Shown: one piece after another, positions 8,818 through 16,637 of the stretch
Position numbering within the stretch: the stretch's first letter is position 1
How the letters are laid out: every line of letters starts with the position of its first letter
Source of the DNA: Prochloraceae cyanobacterium
GTDB lineage: Bacteria > Cyanobacteriota > Cyanobacteriia > Cyanobacteriales > JASJDA01
DNA: 61,087 nucleotides
Assembly (NCBI GenBank): GCA_030065755.1
Contig: JASJDA010000014.1
Coordinates: 1 to 61,087 of the forward strand
Reading direction: 5' to 3'
The notes under the pieces: generated by a model
Told to the model about the DNA's origin: nothing
The model's database searches: none
Seen by the model: the letters and a program-made list of their open reading frames with translations, nothing else
Position numbers and translations under genes: made by a program

Positions 8818-9924
8818 TTAAGATTGAAACCGCTGAATAGAAAAAGGTTCGATCCTCAGAGAACTCTTGTTATTCAAAATCAACTCAGACATAATTCGCC
8901 CCACCACGGGTGAAAGTTGGAAGCCATGAGCAGAAAAACCGAAAGCGTGATAAACGTTGGGGTGTTTAGCACTGGAACCAATGACGGGAATGCGATCGGG
9001 CATAAATGCCTCCAAGCCAGCCCAAGTTCTGACAATACGCACTTCAGCCATCCTGGGGAATAGGGCCAGGACGGTTTGGCTGCTTTCACTTAGTTTTGTA
9101 AAATCAATTTCTGTAGTCTCTTTTTCCATGTCATGGTCGGCAAGATAACCCCCACCAATAAGCACCGTACCGTTCTGCATCTGCTTAAAAGATAACTTAC
9201 GGGAAACTGCACCCACTACGGGATCGAGGAAATGGGGTAAACGCTCAGTAACCATCATCATGGGGGCCCCAATTTTTAGAGGGACTGGTTCATCTAAATA
9301 GGCACAAATTTGTCCGGCCCAAGCACCAGCACAATTGACCAGTATTGGTGCATCAAATTTAGCTTGATTTGTCACAACCCGCCAACAGTTGCCCAACCGC
9401 TCTAAACCAGTCACTTGGCAACCCGTTCGATACTTCACTCCCAGGGACTCAGCTTTAAGGCGAAAAGCCGTGAGAGCATGATAGGGACGGGCAAAGCCGT
9501 CGCCGGCTGTATAAAGCCCGCCGACGCAATGGGGTGCCAGAGCTGGAACCAGTTGGTAGAGGCGATCGCGATCGATGAGTTCTTCGCGATCGAAGCCCAG
9601 GGAACTTACTAGGGCAGCACGTTCCTCTAGCTTTTGTAAATCGGCTGCATTTTCCGCTACCCGCACCTGACCGCTCAGTTTAACATCGCAGTCACTGCCA
9701 ACCAAGGAATAAATATCTTGCCACATTTGGGCGGCAACTACGGATAGGGGAATTTCCGCTAGATCGCGATTGAGACGACGCAAACCACCAGCATTAACTC
9801 CAGAAGCATGACGACCAGGGCTGTTTTTTTCCACGACAATTACCTTTTGTCCGCTCATAGCTAAATGTAGAGCCGTAGAAGTTCCCATCAAGCCGCCGCC
9901 GACGATCGCCACATCAGCCTTCAT
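8818..9924 (-). CDS. FAD-dependent amine/imino-acid dehydrogenase subunit (HcnC / OoxB / LhpB type)
   Basis: 368 aa DadA/glycine-oxidase-fold flavoprotein. The FAD-binding Rossmann start is IVGGGLMGTSTALHL (GxGxxG at residues 9-14) and the C-terminus has the family's AFGFSAHGFQLSPVVG. It is the last gene of a four-gene operon and overlaps the preceding gene by four bases (ATGA). With the two genes before it, it resembles the catalytic beta subunit of hydrogen cyanide synthase, opine oxidase or D-hydroxyproline dehydrogenase, all of which oxidise an amine or imino acid and pass electrons to the iron-sulfur/FAD subunit. The substrate cannot be read from the sequence. The region is richer in GC than its neighbours. 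Confidence 0.88.
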   Translation of the reverse strand: MKADVAIVGGGLMGTSTALHLAMSGQKVIVVEKNSPGRHASGVNAGGLRRLNRDLAEIPLSVVAAQMWQDIYSLVGSDCDVKLSGQVRVAENAADLQKLEERAALVSSLGFDREELIDRDRLYQLVPALAPHCVGGLYTAGDGFARPYHALTAFRLKAESLGVKYRTGCQVTGLERLGNCWRVVTNQAKFDAPILVNCAGAWAGQICAYLDEPVPLKIGAPMMMVTERLPHFLDPVVGAVSRKLSFKQMQNGTVLIGGGYLADHDMEKETTEIDFTKLSESSQTVLALFPRMAEVRIVRTWAGLEAFMPDRIPVIGSSAKHPNVYHAFGFSAHGFQLSPVVGRIMSELILNNKSSLRIEPFSIQRFQS

Positions 9925-11333
9925 TCCTCTGCCCTCCCTAAGTTGGCTAGCTGGGCAATACTCAGGGGTCTTATTGGCGGACGAACCCGAAAAGTAGTAT
10001 AGTCGGAGACTGGGCGCAGGTTTTCAGCGGCAACAATCTGAGCAACCGCTGGGGCACACTGCCTCCCCTGACAAGGTCCCATCCCACAGCGGAGATAAAA
10101 TTTAACTCGATCGGGGTCGGCGTGTCCCTCTCGGACTGCTTGGCGAATTTGCCCTGCCGAAATTTCTTCGCAACGACATACTAAGGTTTTGTCGTCGGGG
10201 GGCACGAGTAGTGAATCCGGTAGGCGGTATAAAGCTTCTAGGAAGGGACGTACTCGTAAATCTTTTCCTATCCATTTAAGATCTTCCTGACCCTGGAGAT
10301 CGCGCTGTTGGGTGTCGATCGTATGCAAACTCCGAGCTACTTCCAGGGCGGCTAAACGTCCGCTATGTTCTGCGCTGCGTGCGCCGCCAATACCCGCGCT
10401 ATCACCTACTACAGCAATACCAGGCACATTAGTGTTACCCCACTTATCTACCTGGGGTCGCCAACACTGCTGACCGCGATCCCAAATATGATGGCAACCA
10501 GCGGATTTGGTCAGATTTATTCGAGGAATCACACCAAAATGCACTAAGAGACTGTTTGTGACGATCGTCTCGCGCCTACTGCTCCCCAAAGTATCCCAAC
10601 CGTATTCCACCGCCTCAATCCGATCGTGGCCCTGAGCCTGCAACCCAGAAATCCCGTAGTAAATTGGCACTCCACCTTTATTTAAGTCCAAGGTGTATTT
10701 TAAACCACGGCTTATGTAATCACCGGCGACTAAAGCCTTAGGTAAATGGGGTGCGGCACGCCACAAGTTGCTTCTGGGGGAGAATTCCAGCACAGCTTTT
10801 ACTGATACCCCAGCTCGGAGATATTGCCAAGCAACTAGCAATGGCAAAGGACCAGTTCCGGCGATTACCGTCCCATTGGCGGGAACAACCCCAGCGGTTT
10901 TTAACAATATTTGGGCTGCTCCCGCATACATTACCCCTGGCAATGTCCAGCCAAGAAAGGGTACTGGACGCTCCATTGCCCCACTGGCTACTATCACCCG
11001 CTCTGCTTGAATGATAGATGCCTGACCGTGCCGCAAAATGCCAATCTGGCGACGAGAATTTAAAGACCAAACATTTGTCTGGGGCCAATAATTAGCTTTA
11101 CTAGCACTGAAGGCTTCTACCAAATCAGCACCGTGCTGGTAATCTGCACCCAGCAACGCTAATCTGTCATCGGGGGTATTGGAAATCCCACGGTAAATTT
11201 GCCCCCCAGGGGATGGCTGCTCGTCGAGGACCGTCACATCTAGACCCAAATTAGCAGCAGTGGTTGCAGCACAAAGTCCCCCAGGTCCGGCACCAATTAT
11301 CACCAGCTGATATGAGTCACCCATCTTCTCCAC
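9921..11333 (-). CDS. FAD/NAD(P)-binding oxidoreductase with BFD-like [2Fe-2S] domain (HcnB / OoxA / LhpE type)
   Basis: 470 aa. An N-terminal dinucleotide fold (VIIGAGPGGLCAA, residues 11-23) is followed by a second nucleotide-binding segment and a C-terminal bacterioferredoxin-associated-ferredoxin-like cluster domain with C386-x-C388 and C416-x4-C421. This domain order is typical of the alpha subunit of heteromeric sarcosine-oxidase-like dehydrogenases, where it carries electrons away from the substrate-oxidising subunit. It overlaps the small ferredoxin-like gene by 17 bases and the dehydrogenase by 4, so the three products are almost certainly subunits of one complex. The electron acceptor (respiratory quinone or NAD) is not determined. 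Confidence 0.9.
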   Translation of the reverse strand: MEKMGDSYQLVIIGAGPGGLCAATTAANLGLDVTVLDEQPSPGGQIYRGISNTPDDRLALLGADYQHGADLVEAFSASKANYWPQTNVWSLNSRRQIGILRHGQASIIQAERVIVASGAMERPVPFLGWTLPGVMYAGAAQILLKTAGVVPANGTVIAGTGPLPLLVAWQYLRAGVSVKAVLEFSPRSNLWRAAPHLPKALVAGDYISRGLKYTLDLNKGGVPIYYGISGLQAQGHDRIEAVEYGWDTLGSSRRETIVTNSLLVHFGVIPRINLTKSAGCHHIWDRGQQCWRPQVDKWGNTNVPGIAVVGDSAGIGGARSAEHSGRLAALEVARSLHTIDTQQRDLQGQEDLKWIGKDLRVRPFLEALYRLPDSLLVPPDDKTLVCRCEEISAGQIRQAVREGHADPDRVKFYLRCGMGPCQGRQCAPAVAQIVAAENLRPVSDYTTFRVRPPIRPLSIAQLANLGRAEE

Positions 11334-11613
11334 CTACTCCTTGCTGGCGACGAATCTTCATGCCTTCTGCCACCTGCACCTGACAAGCTTGAATGTTGGG
11401 TAATCCGTCGATTTCCATCAGGCACTCAAAGCACACACCCATCATACATAAAGGTGCTCGAGGTGCTCCCGATATGGGACTGGTGCGAGTATAACCTAAG
11501 TTATGGACTAAAACTGTGGCTGCTACAGTTTCCCCCACCGGTACCTGAAAATCTTCGCCTTCAATATTGACGGTAACTGTATTGTTATTTAATTCGCTCG
11601 TGCGCTTAAACAT
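11317..11613 (-). CDS. Small [2Fe-2S] subunit (HcnA / LhpF type)
   Basis: 98 aa ferredoxin-like protein. Cluster cysteines C56-x4-C61-x2-C64-x12-C77 lie in PLCMMGVCFECLMEID and IQAC, the plant-type 2Fe-2S pattern of the gamma subunit in cyanide synthase and hydroxyproline dehydrogenase complexes. The length is typical. It lies 33 bases after the cyclodeaminase-family gene and overlaps the next gene, so it belongs to the same transcript. Confidence 0.9.
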   Translation of the reverse strand: MFKRTSELNNNTVTVNIEGEDFQVPVGETVAATVLVHNLGYTRTSPISGAPRAPLCMMGVCFECLMEIDGLPNIQACQVQVAEGMKIRRQQGVGGEDG

Positions 11614-11646
11614 TACTGTTTGGCTCCCCCTTACATTGGCCTAGAA

Positions 11647-12711
11647 TCAAAGCTTCACTTTCGATTCCAGACTAGGATGCTCGAAAATCATACTCTGTTG
11701 CAGGTCTAGCTTTGTTCCCTTTTGCTTTTCACTGGCTCGATTGAACATAGCCATGGCGATCGCTACATCAACATATGCTAAGCCCACGGCGTTGAAATAG
11801 ATTCGTTCTGTCTCCGATTCACGACCTGGCTTTTGACCAGAGATCAATTCGTGTAAATCAGCATGGATATTGCTAGCATTAATTAGCCCTTCTTTATACA
11901 TCCTGCTTAAAGTCTGGGTGCGATGGATGACCGTTTCCCAATTGTCGCACACTATTTTATCTGCCTGTAATGCCACTTCAAACTCATCCTCCCAGCCACC
12001 CACATGACTGTAGAAGGTACCTGGTTTTACCCATTCAGCCTTAAGTAGGGGAGCCTGGGCGCTGGTGGCGGTTACCAGAATATCGGCATCCTCCATGGCT
12101 TTTTTAGCATCAGTATTAGTTGAAACAAACTCCAGATCTGGATACAGCCGTGAGAGTTCAGCAATAAATTGCTCCTCGTGCTTCGCAGAATGCTTGGCCG
12201 CTACTCGACATTGCTTGAGGCTGGGGCACACTGCTTTCATAGCAATTAGATGCATCTTCGCTTGTTCCCCCGCACCAATGAAACCAATTACTTCAGAATC
12301 CTGGCGGGCTAAGTGTTTGGCAGCAATACCGCCTATGGCTGCTACCCGCATATTCGATGCTAGAGTACCCTCCATGACACAGATGGGGAAACCTGTCTCA
12401 ATTTCCGACAGGATAAAAATCGCGGATAAATTTTGCTGATCGTGCTGGATGGGATTCATCGGAAATACCGAAACCCATTTCACCCCGCACACCTTTTCAT
12501 CTAAAAGAGTTGCCGGCAGACAGTTAATCCGTTCTTGGGTTGCCTGATTGAAAATCTGCACAATTTTCTCAGGAAAAATTACATGATGTCTCTCAAATTC
12601 CATCATGGCTTTTTCAGCAATGTCCATAACCAGGTGAATATCTAAACAGTCTGCATCAAGCAGGTCTTCCTGAGATAAATAAGTGAAGCTCAGATGGTGT
12701 TTATTACTCAT
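11647..12711 (-). CDS. Ornithine cyclodeaminase / mu-crystallin family enzyme
   Basis: 354 aa. The NAD(P)-binding motif GAGEQA lies at residues 146-151 and the family's conserved lysine is K78 in GVKWVSVFP. Family members include ornithine cyclodeaminase, ketimine (pyrroline-2-carboxylate) reductases, alanine dehydrogenase and SbnB-type enzymes. As first gene of an operon with a three-subunit imino-acid-type dehydrogenase, two models fit: opine catabolism (oxidase plus ornithine cyclodeaminase, as on Agrobacterium Ti plasmids) or hydroxyproline/pipecolate metabolism (dehydrogenase plus ketimine reductase). The exact reaction is undecided. The start at 12711 is the first ATG of the frame. Confidence 0.88.
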   Translation of the reverse strand: MSNKHHLSFTYLSQEDLLDADCLDIHLVMDIAEKAMMEFERHHVIFPEKIVQIFNQATQERINCLPATLLDEKVCGVKWVSVFPMNPIQHDQQNLSAIFILSEIETGFPICVMEGTLASNMRVAAIGGIAAKHLARQDSEVIGFIGAGEQAKMHLIAMKAVCPSLKQCRVAAKHSAKHEEQFIAELSRLYPDLEFVSTNTDAKKAMEDADILVTATSAQAPLLKAEWVKPGTFYSHVGGWEDEFEVALQADKIVCDNWETVIHRTQTLSRMYKEGLINASNIHADLHELISGQKPGRESETERIYFNAVGLAYVDVAIAMAMFNRASEKQKGTKLDLQQSMIFEHPSLESKVKL

Positions 12712-12846
12712 GGATGAATTTTATTTCAACTAGAGTGACAATTCTTATTCTACTTTTAGTTATATTGTTACCTGTTTAACTACCTTTAGAAAATATCCTC
12801 ATTCGGATTTGGTAATGTTTTTGTTTCGGACGAGACAGATGTTAGA

Positions 12847-13149
12847 TTAAACAAGCTTTGTTTGCTTCTTTTTCTTTTGTTTGCTTGGCTGTTGTATCTG
12901 CCAGAGAAGCTTTTTTTTCTTTGCTTCTATCATTAATTTAGCACTTTGGGTACCCTCGGACGTTACAAGAGGATTTTCAACGAAAAAATTAACATTAAAG
13001 TAAAGTTATTTCGCGATAATAAAATTAGACGAAATTAGTAGCTCAAATATTTCTTGTTTATCCTTAAAACCTTCTTTTATACCAAGCGCTCGAAGATTGT
13101 CATCCCAAGCATCAAAAATTAACAAAGCTTTATCTTCAAGAAATCCCTG
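12847..13149 (-). pseudogene. Decayed coding fragments of unknown origin
   Basis: Two consecutive minus-strand frames without start codons read like protein. 13006-13149 gives DKALLIFDAWDDNLRALGI and ends at a stop. 12847-13006 then gives VENPLVTSEGTQSAKLM with a Lys-rich tail. A stop lies just upstream of the first fragment, next to a dispersed repeat. This fits a truncated, frameshifted gene, but I cannot name it and chance open frames are possible. Confidence 0.3.
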
Positions 13150-13156
13150 GTTGGTG

Positions 13157-13189
13157 CGTCCTTACACTGAGGTCCCCTCAGCGCGGGCG
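13157..13189. repeat. Dispersed hairpin repeat, copy 1
   Basis: CGTCCTTAC-A-CTGAGG, a short loop, then CCTCAGCGCGGGCG. It is nearly identical to 57769-57802. The CTGAGG/CCTCAG arms form the hairpin. It resembles an end or remnant of a small mobile or REP-type element. Confidence 0.6.
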
Positions 13190-13218
13190 CTCCGCAAAAA
13201 TAAAATAATAATCTTACT

Positions 13219-13245
13219 CAAAAAAAAGCGCCCAGAAAAGGCGCT
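13219..13245 (-). terminator. Rho-independent terminator of the small membrane protein gene
   Basis: On the minus strand AGCGCC pairs with GGCGCT across a 7-nt loop and is followed directly by a run of eight U. It lies 46 bases after the stop of the 57 aa gene, supporting that gene as a real transcription unit. Confidence 0.8.
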
Positions 13246-13290
13246 ATCCCTATCACACACAGCAGATTAACCCTTATCTATTTCTAGTTA

Positions 13291-13464
13291 CTAGAAGGTA
13301 AGGGTTTGAGTTAGATGAAAAGATATAGCTATCCCAAGTACGGTAAAACCTGAAAATACAAGCACGGAAAAAACCATTCTCAAAAAGTTAGAAGGCTCGG
13401 ATTTTTTATTAATAATCTCATCTTTAATGTTAGTTTTAATTGCTTGAGTAGATTCGCTATTCAT
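13291..13464 (-). CDS. Small single-span membrane protein (57 aa)
   Basis: ATG at 13464 is preceded by a GGTAAGAG ribosome site. The frame encodes 57 residues, starting MNSESTQAIKTNIKDEI, and stops at TAG 13291. Residues ~26-50 (FLRMVFSVLVFSGFTVLG onward) form one membrane span after a soluble, lysine-rich N-terminus. A canonical terminator follows. This is the size class of small photosystem, NDH or cytochrome complex subunits, but I recognise none of them here and the chlorophyll-binding HLIP motif is absent. Function unknown. Confidence 0.65.
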   Translation of the reverse strand: MNSESTQAIKTNIKDEIINKKSEPSNFLRMVFSVLVFSGFTVLGIAISFHLTQTLTF

Positions 13465-13515
13465 ATTACTCTTACCTATTTATTTTTTAATCTCTTATTT
13501 TTTAGCTTAGTTAAC

Positions 13516-13551
13516 AAAAGTAGCGAACTGGGGTCAAAAAAGTAGCGAACT
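13516..13551. repeat. Direct repeat, 14 bp with 22-bp period
   Basis: AAAAGTAGCGAACT occurs at 13516-13529 and again at 13538-13551. The 22-bp spacing (two helical turns) suits a dimeric DNA-binding protein or a transposon end. No adjacent transposase is present. Confidence 0.5.
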
Positions 13552-13604
13552 TAAGACAAAAACATCTTAATATTTCTTCACTTTAGTTAAAAATAATTAA
13601 TATT

Positions 13605-13767
13605 TTATTGAATATTTTCTGACATCCAGTTCAGATAAGACTCATATGAATTCCGTTTAATTAATCATACCTTCAACTAAACCTTTGGCGATCGCCATCC
13701 CATCTTCTGAAGAAGATGGAGTTACAAAAACCAGGCAATAATCAAAAGAATCTCTATTTAGTATCAT
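13605..13767 (-). pseudogene. cutA: cutA remnant with internal deletion
   Basis: ATG at 13767 opens a frame with DYCLVFVTPSSSEDGMAIA and KGLVEG, the N-terminus of the CutA divalent-cation tolerance family (copper-binding trimer, normally ~105 aa). It stops at 13657 after 36 residues. About 40 bases on, in another frame, ESYLNWMSENIQ and a stop at 13605 match the CutA C-terminus. The middle of the protein is missing, so a deletion with frameshift destroyed the gene. It begins 6 bases after the pentapeptide gene on the same strand and was probably once cotranscribed with it. Confidence 0.65.
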
Positions 13768-13773
13768 TTTTTA

Positions 13774-14670
13774 CTACCCAGTTACCAGTCCAGGTTGTAT
13801 GAAAAAAGAATTATTCGCTCGATCTTCTATGGCTCCACTAAGCTGAGCAGCATCGGATTTAGTAGTAAGGGCAATTTTGCGATCGCGTATTGCTTCGCTT
13901 TTGACGAGATCGAGATTATTACCACCTGCATATTCCGCTCGACTTAAAATTGCGTCAGTTAAATTAGCGTCGTCCAAAAGTGCCTCAGATAAATTAGCTC
14001 CTCTCAAGTCTGCTCCTGTCAAGTCAACCCTGCGCAAATGTGCTTCAGATAAATTAGCACCTACTAGGTTTGTTCCTTTAAGAGAAGACCCGTCTAATCT
14101 TGCCTTCCTCAGATTAACTCGCTCTAAATTAGCGCCACTAAGATCGACTTCTTTCAAAAAAGTTTGACTCAGATTAGTACCGTTAAAAGAAGCTCCATAT
14201 AATTTTGCACCACTCAGTCTTGCTTCGTATAAGTTAGCCCAGTCTAAGTTCACTTTACTCAAATTTGCCTCTCGCAGATTAATTTTTCTCAGATAGGCTC
14301 CGCTTAAATTAGCCCCAGACAAATTAGCTGCTCTAAGATTAGTATCAGACAAATTAGCTCCACTCAGTTTAGCCCTTGTTAACTCAGACTTCACCATAAA
14401 AGCACCAGCAAGATTGGCTTTAGTCAAATCTGTTTCTATCAATCTTCCTTCACTAATTTTGACAAAACTTAAATTAGCCCAGTTAAGAATTGCCCCACTC
14501 AAATTTGATTTTGTTAAAAAAGCTCTACTTAAATTAGCCCCCATTAAGTTAGCCCTCGTTAGATTAACTGAAATAAGGGTTACTCTACTTAAGTCTGCTC
14601 CTTTGAGATCCACTCCACTAAAATCTCTATATCCCTGTTCGTAAAGTCTTAGCAAATGGCTAACTTTCAT
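13774..14670 (-). CDS. Pentapeptide-repeat protein
   Basis: 298 aa, of which residues ~20-250 are nearly unbroken A(D/N)LxX repeats (for example LSGANLSGAYLRKINLREAN). Such repeats fold into a right-handed quadrilateral beta-helix. The short N-terminal HLLRLYEQGYRDF is common to cyanobacterial members. There is no signal peptide or membrane span, so it is probably cytoplasmic. Biochemical roles in the family range from DNA mimicry to unknown; none can be assigned here. A cutA remnant follows directly. Confidence 0.9.
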   Translation of the reverse strand: MKVSHLLRLYEQGYRDFSGVDLKGADLSRVTLISVNLTRANLMGANLSRAFLTKSNLSGAILNWANLSFVKISEGRLIETDLTKANLAGAFMVKSELTRAKLSGANLSDTNLRAANLSGANLSGAYLRKINLREANLSKVNLDWANLYEARLSGAKLYGASFNGTNLSQTFLKEVDLSGANLERVNLRKARLDGSSLKGTNLVGANLSEAHLRRVDLTGADLRGANLSEALLDDANLTDAILSRAEYAGGNNLDLVKSEAIRDRKIALTTKSDAAQLSGAIEDRANNSFFIQPGLVTG

Positions 14671-15274
14671 ATTTTTACGACTCCTCTAGTTAGCGCTTTT
14701 TCTTTATTCTTTTAATCTCGTTTCGTTTGGAATTGTACCTAAAATTTAGGAAGGTTTTATAATTTTGGTTGTCGGTTCCCGTCAATGTTAAAGATAGTTT
14801 ATGTGACGTTTTATTTTGACAGTCTTTTTCTTTTTTTTGTCCTATTGTTTGGGGACAATAGGGTTGCTTGTTTTTAAACTGATAGATTTACTGTAGAGAT
14901 CTGGTAGTCTTTATGTCTTCTCTTTTAGCTTCTAACAGTTATCTTGGATAGATTTATTTTAACCTAATTCAATTTGGTAAAAAATAATACAATATATCTT
15001 TATTAAGAAGAACGAACATTTTTAAAATAGCAGATCGTTATTTTAAAATCAACTGTTTTGTTAATTTTAATAATCTTATTGTTTCTTAACAGAATATATT
15101 TTGTAATAATAATTGGAACGAGTTGAAATAATTATATTTTCAGACAAATTTTCTCTATCTTCGCTAAAAAGACGGCCACTTTTGGTCGCGAGATAAATTT
15201 AAGCGTGAATATGCTTGCGGAGCGTCAGCGATCCCGCGTCGAACAGAAAATAGCAAAGTCGTGGGAAATGGGAC
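14671..15274. other. Gene-free AT-rich region
   Basis: No credible gene on either strand. It contains a perfect hairpin CCTATTGT/ACAATAGG (14841-14862) without a following U-run on either strand, an AT-rich inverted repeat TTTTAAAATA/TATTTTAAAA (15020-15048), and a GC-rich remnant near 15210-15240 (GCGGAGCGTCAGCGATCCCG) of the REP-like type. The promoter of the pentapeptide gene must lie here. Confidence 0.5.
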
Positions 15275-16174
15275 TCAAGCTAGTTCCAGAGAAGATAAAG
15301 AATAAACTTGACCGTCAATTAACACTCTGGTAATGCCTTTAGCTTGGAGATAGATCGATGTTTTCTGAATCATCTGACCGTCAGGAACTTTAATCACTCG
15401 CTGAGAACGATGAGAAAAGCGCCTTGCTACTCGATGATTGTCAAAAACTGGCAGAGTTTCCTGTCCGACTTCTTCAACAGGTATATTTCCTAGGTCAGCA
15501 AATTCTTTGAGAGGTCGAGTAATTAGCTCCGAACTTCGATCGATAACCAAATAACAAGTTTGAGGAAAAGACGCCTCAGACAAAGGCATTATTTGAACTA
15601 AAGTGTTTTTAGTTGGGGTATGAGGATAATCTACTTCGCCTTCTGTTGCTTCCCAATCTTCTTCAGGATATTCTAAATCGTCTTCATCTTCTTCGATATC
15701 TTCTAGGTCTTCTCCTAGCATTTCCTGTAAAGTAATAACATTTACTTCATCAATCTCATCTTCTTCTTCATCTTCTTCAAAAGAGTCTTTCCGCTCTTTG
15801 AGAACAATTGGTTCTGGTGAAGGTCGAACTCGATCGCTCTTGCTCTTATTTATTACATTTTGTTGAGTTTTTAAAACAGGAGAAACAGGAGGAATTGGTG
15901 TTTCTACCTTTGAAGAAACATTTTCCTGCGGTACCTCTGACTCGATCGCTACGTCGGCTACCTGTTTGTGAGCGCGATTGGCAGAACGACTTTGACGCTT
16001 TTGTTTAATTAATTCGTCGTATTCTTCTTGTGACAAACTACTTTTTAGAAAACGACTAACCGTCGAGCTACTAACGCTATATCGAATTGCCAGAGTTGAG
16101 GTGGTTTCTTCTGGGTTGCGATATAGTTGAAGAATTTCTTGCTTGTCTCGATCGGTCAGTTTTCTGGGACTCAT
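15275..16174 (-). CDS. HTH DNA-binding protein with acidic middle region
   Basis: 299 aa. Residues 1-60 form a transposase/Sigma70-r4-like helix-turn-helix (LTDRDKQEILQLY, then TSTLAIRYSVSSSTVSRFLK). Residues ~125-175 are extremely acidic (EEDEEEDEIDEV and DLEDIEEDEDDLEYPEEDW). The C-terminal ~90 residues form a compact alpha/beta domain ending VLIDGQVYSLSSLELA. There is no catalytic DDE/DEDD core, so it is not a transposase despite the N-terminus. It resembles a conserved cyanobacterial protein of unknown function; a transcription-related role is inferred from the HTH. Confidence 0.8.
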   Translation of the reverse strand: MSPRKLTDRDKQEILQLYRNPEETTSTLAIRYSVSSSTVSRFLKSSLSQEEYDELIKQKRQSRSANRAHKQVADVAIESEVPQENVSSKVETPIPPVSPVLKTQQNVINKSKSDRVRPSPEPIVLKERKDSFEEDEEEDEIDEVNVITLQEMLGEDLEDIEEDEDDLEYPEEDWEATEGEVDYPHTPTKNTLVQIMPLSEASFPQTCYLVIDRSSELITRPLKEFADLGNIPVEEVGQETLPVFDNHRVARRFSHRSQRVIKVPDGQMIQKTSIYLQAKGITRVLIDGQVYSLSSLELA

Positions 16175-16637
16175 GCTAGCTTCACTACCCTAGTTGCGAT
16201 TGCTGTAGGTGAATTTTAATATAAAACAGACACTCCATAAACCTATTCTTTGTTTCATGGGTGCGAGGGAATAACCTATAAAGTTTCTCGTTTATTTTGA
16301 GATTTATCTCTTATTTAAACTGACTTTTGGTTATCCTTTATATGTTATAGTTTTTTCCTAAATAATGCTAGATACTACAGGAAAGGAATTGAACTTTTAT
16401 CTATATTCGTGTCAAAAGGGTAAACCTAGGAATCGGGATAACTTTGGTATAGCCAAAATATAAATTTAGTTAATTGTCAGAAATATTAAGACAAACTTAA
16501 ACTGAGATTATTCCGCTCGAAATGAACTTTTGTTTTAGGTTTCTTCGATAAATAATCTTAAGGTTTAATTTTGAATTGAGAGATATAGATAGCGGCAAAA
16601 ATTATATTTAATCGCTGCTGAGAATTTTGAACTGCTT
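16175..16637. other. Divergent intergenic region, HTH gene / carA
   Basis: 463 bases holding the promoters of the two divergent genes. I see AT-rich sequence and no convincing gene, attenuator or riboswitch fold. Confidence 0.4.

Noticed and set aside
10738-11088. 116-codon frame inside the HcnB-like gene, with plus-strand frames of 80-87 codons opposite it
   Set aside because: All lie within a clear FAD/NAD oxidoreductase gene; they are shadows of a GC-richer coding region.
15275-16174. Annotation as a transposase from its N-terminal HTH
   Set aside because: No catalytic DDE/DEDD core, a long acidic region instead, and no terminal inverted repeats.
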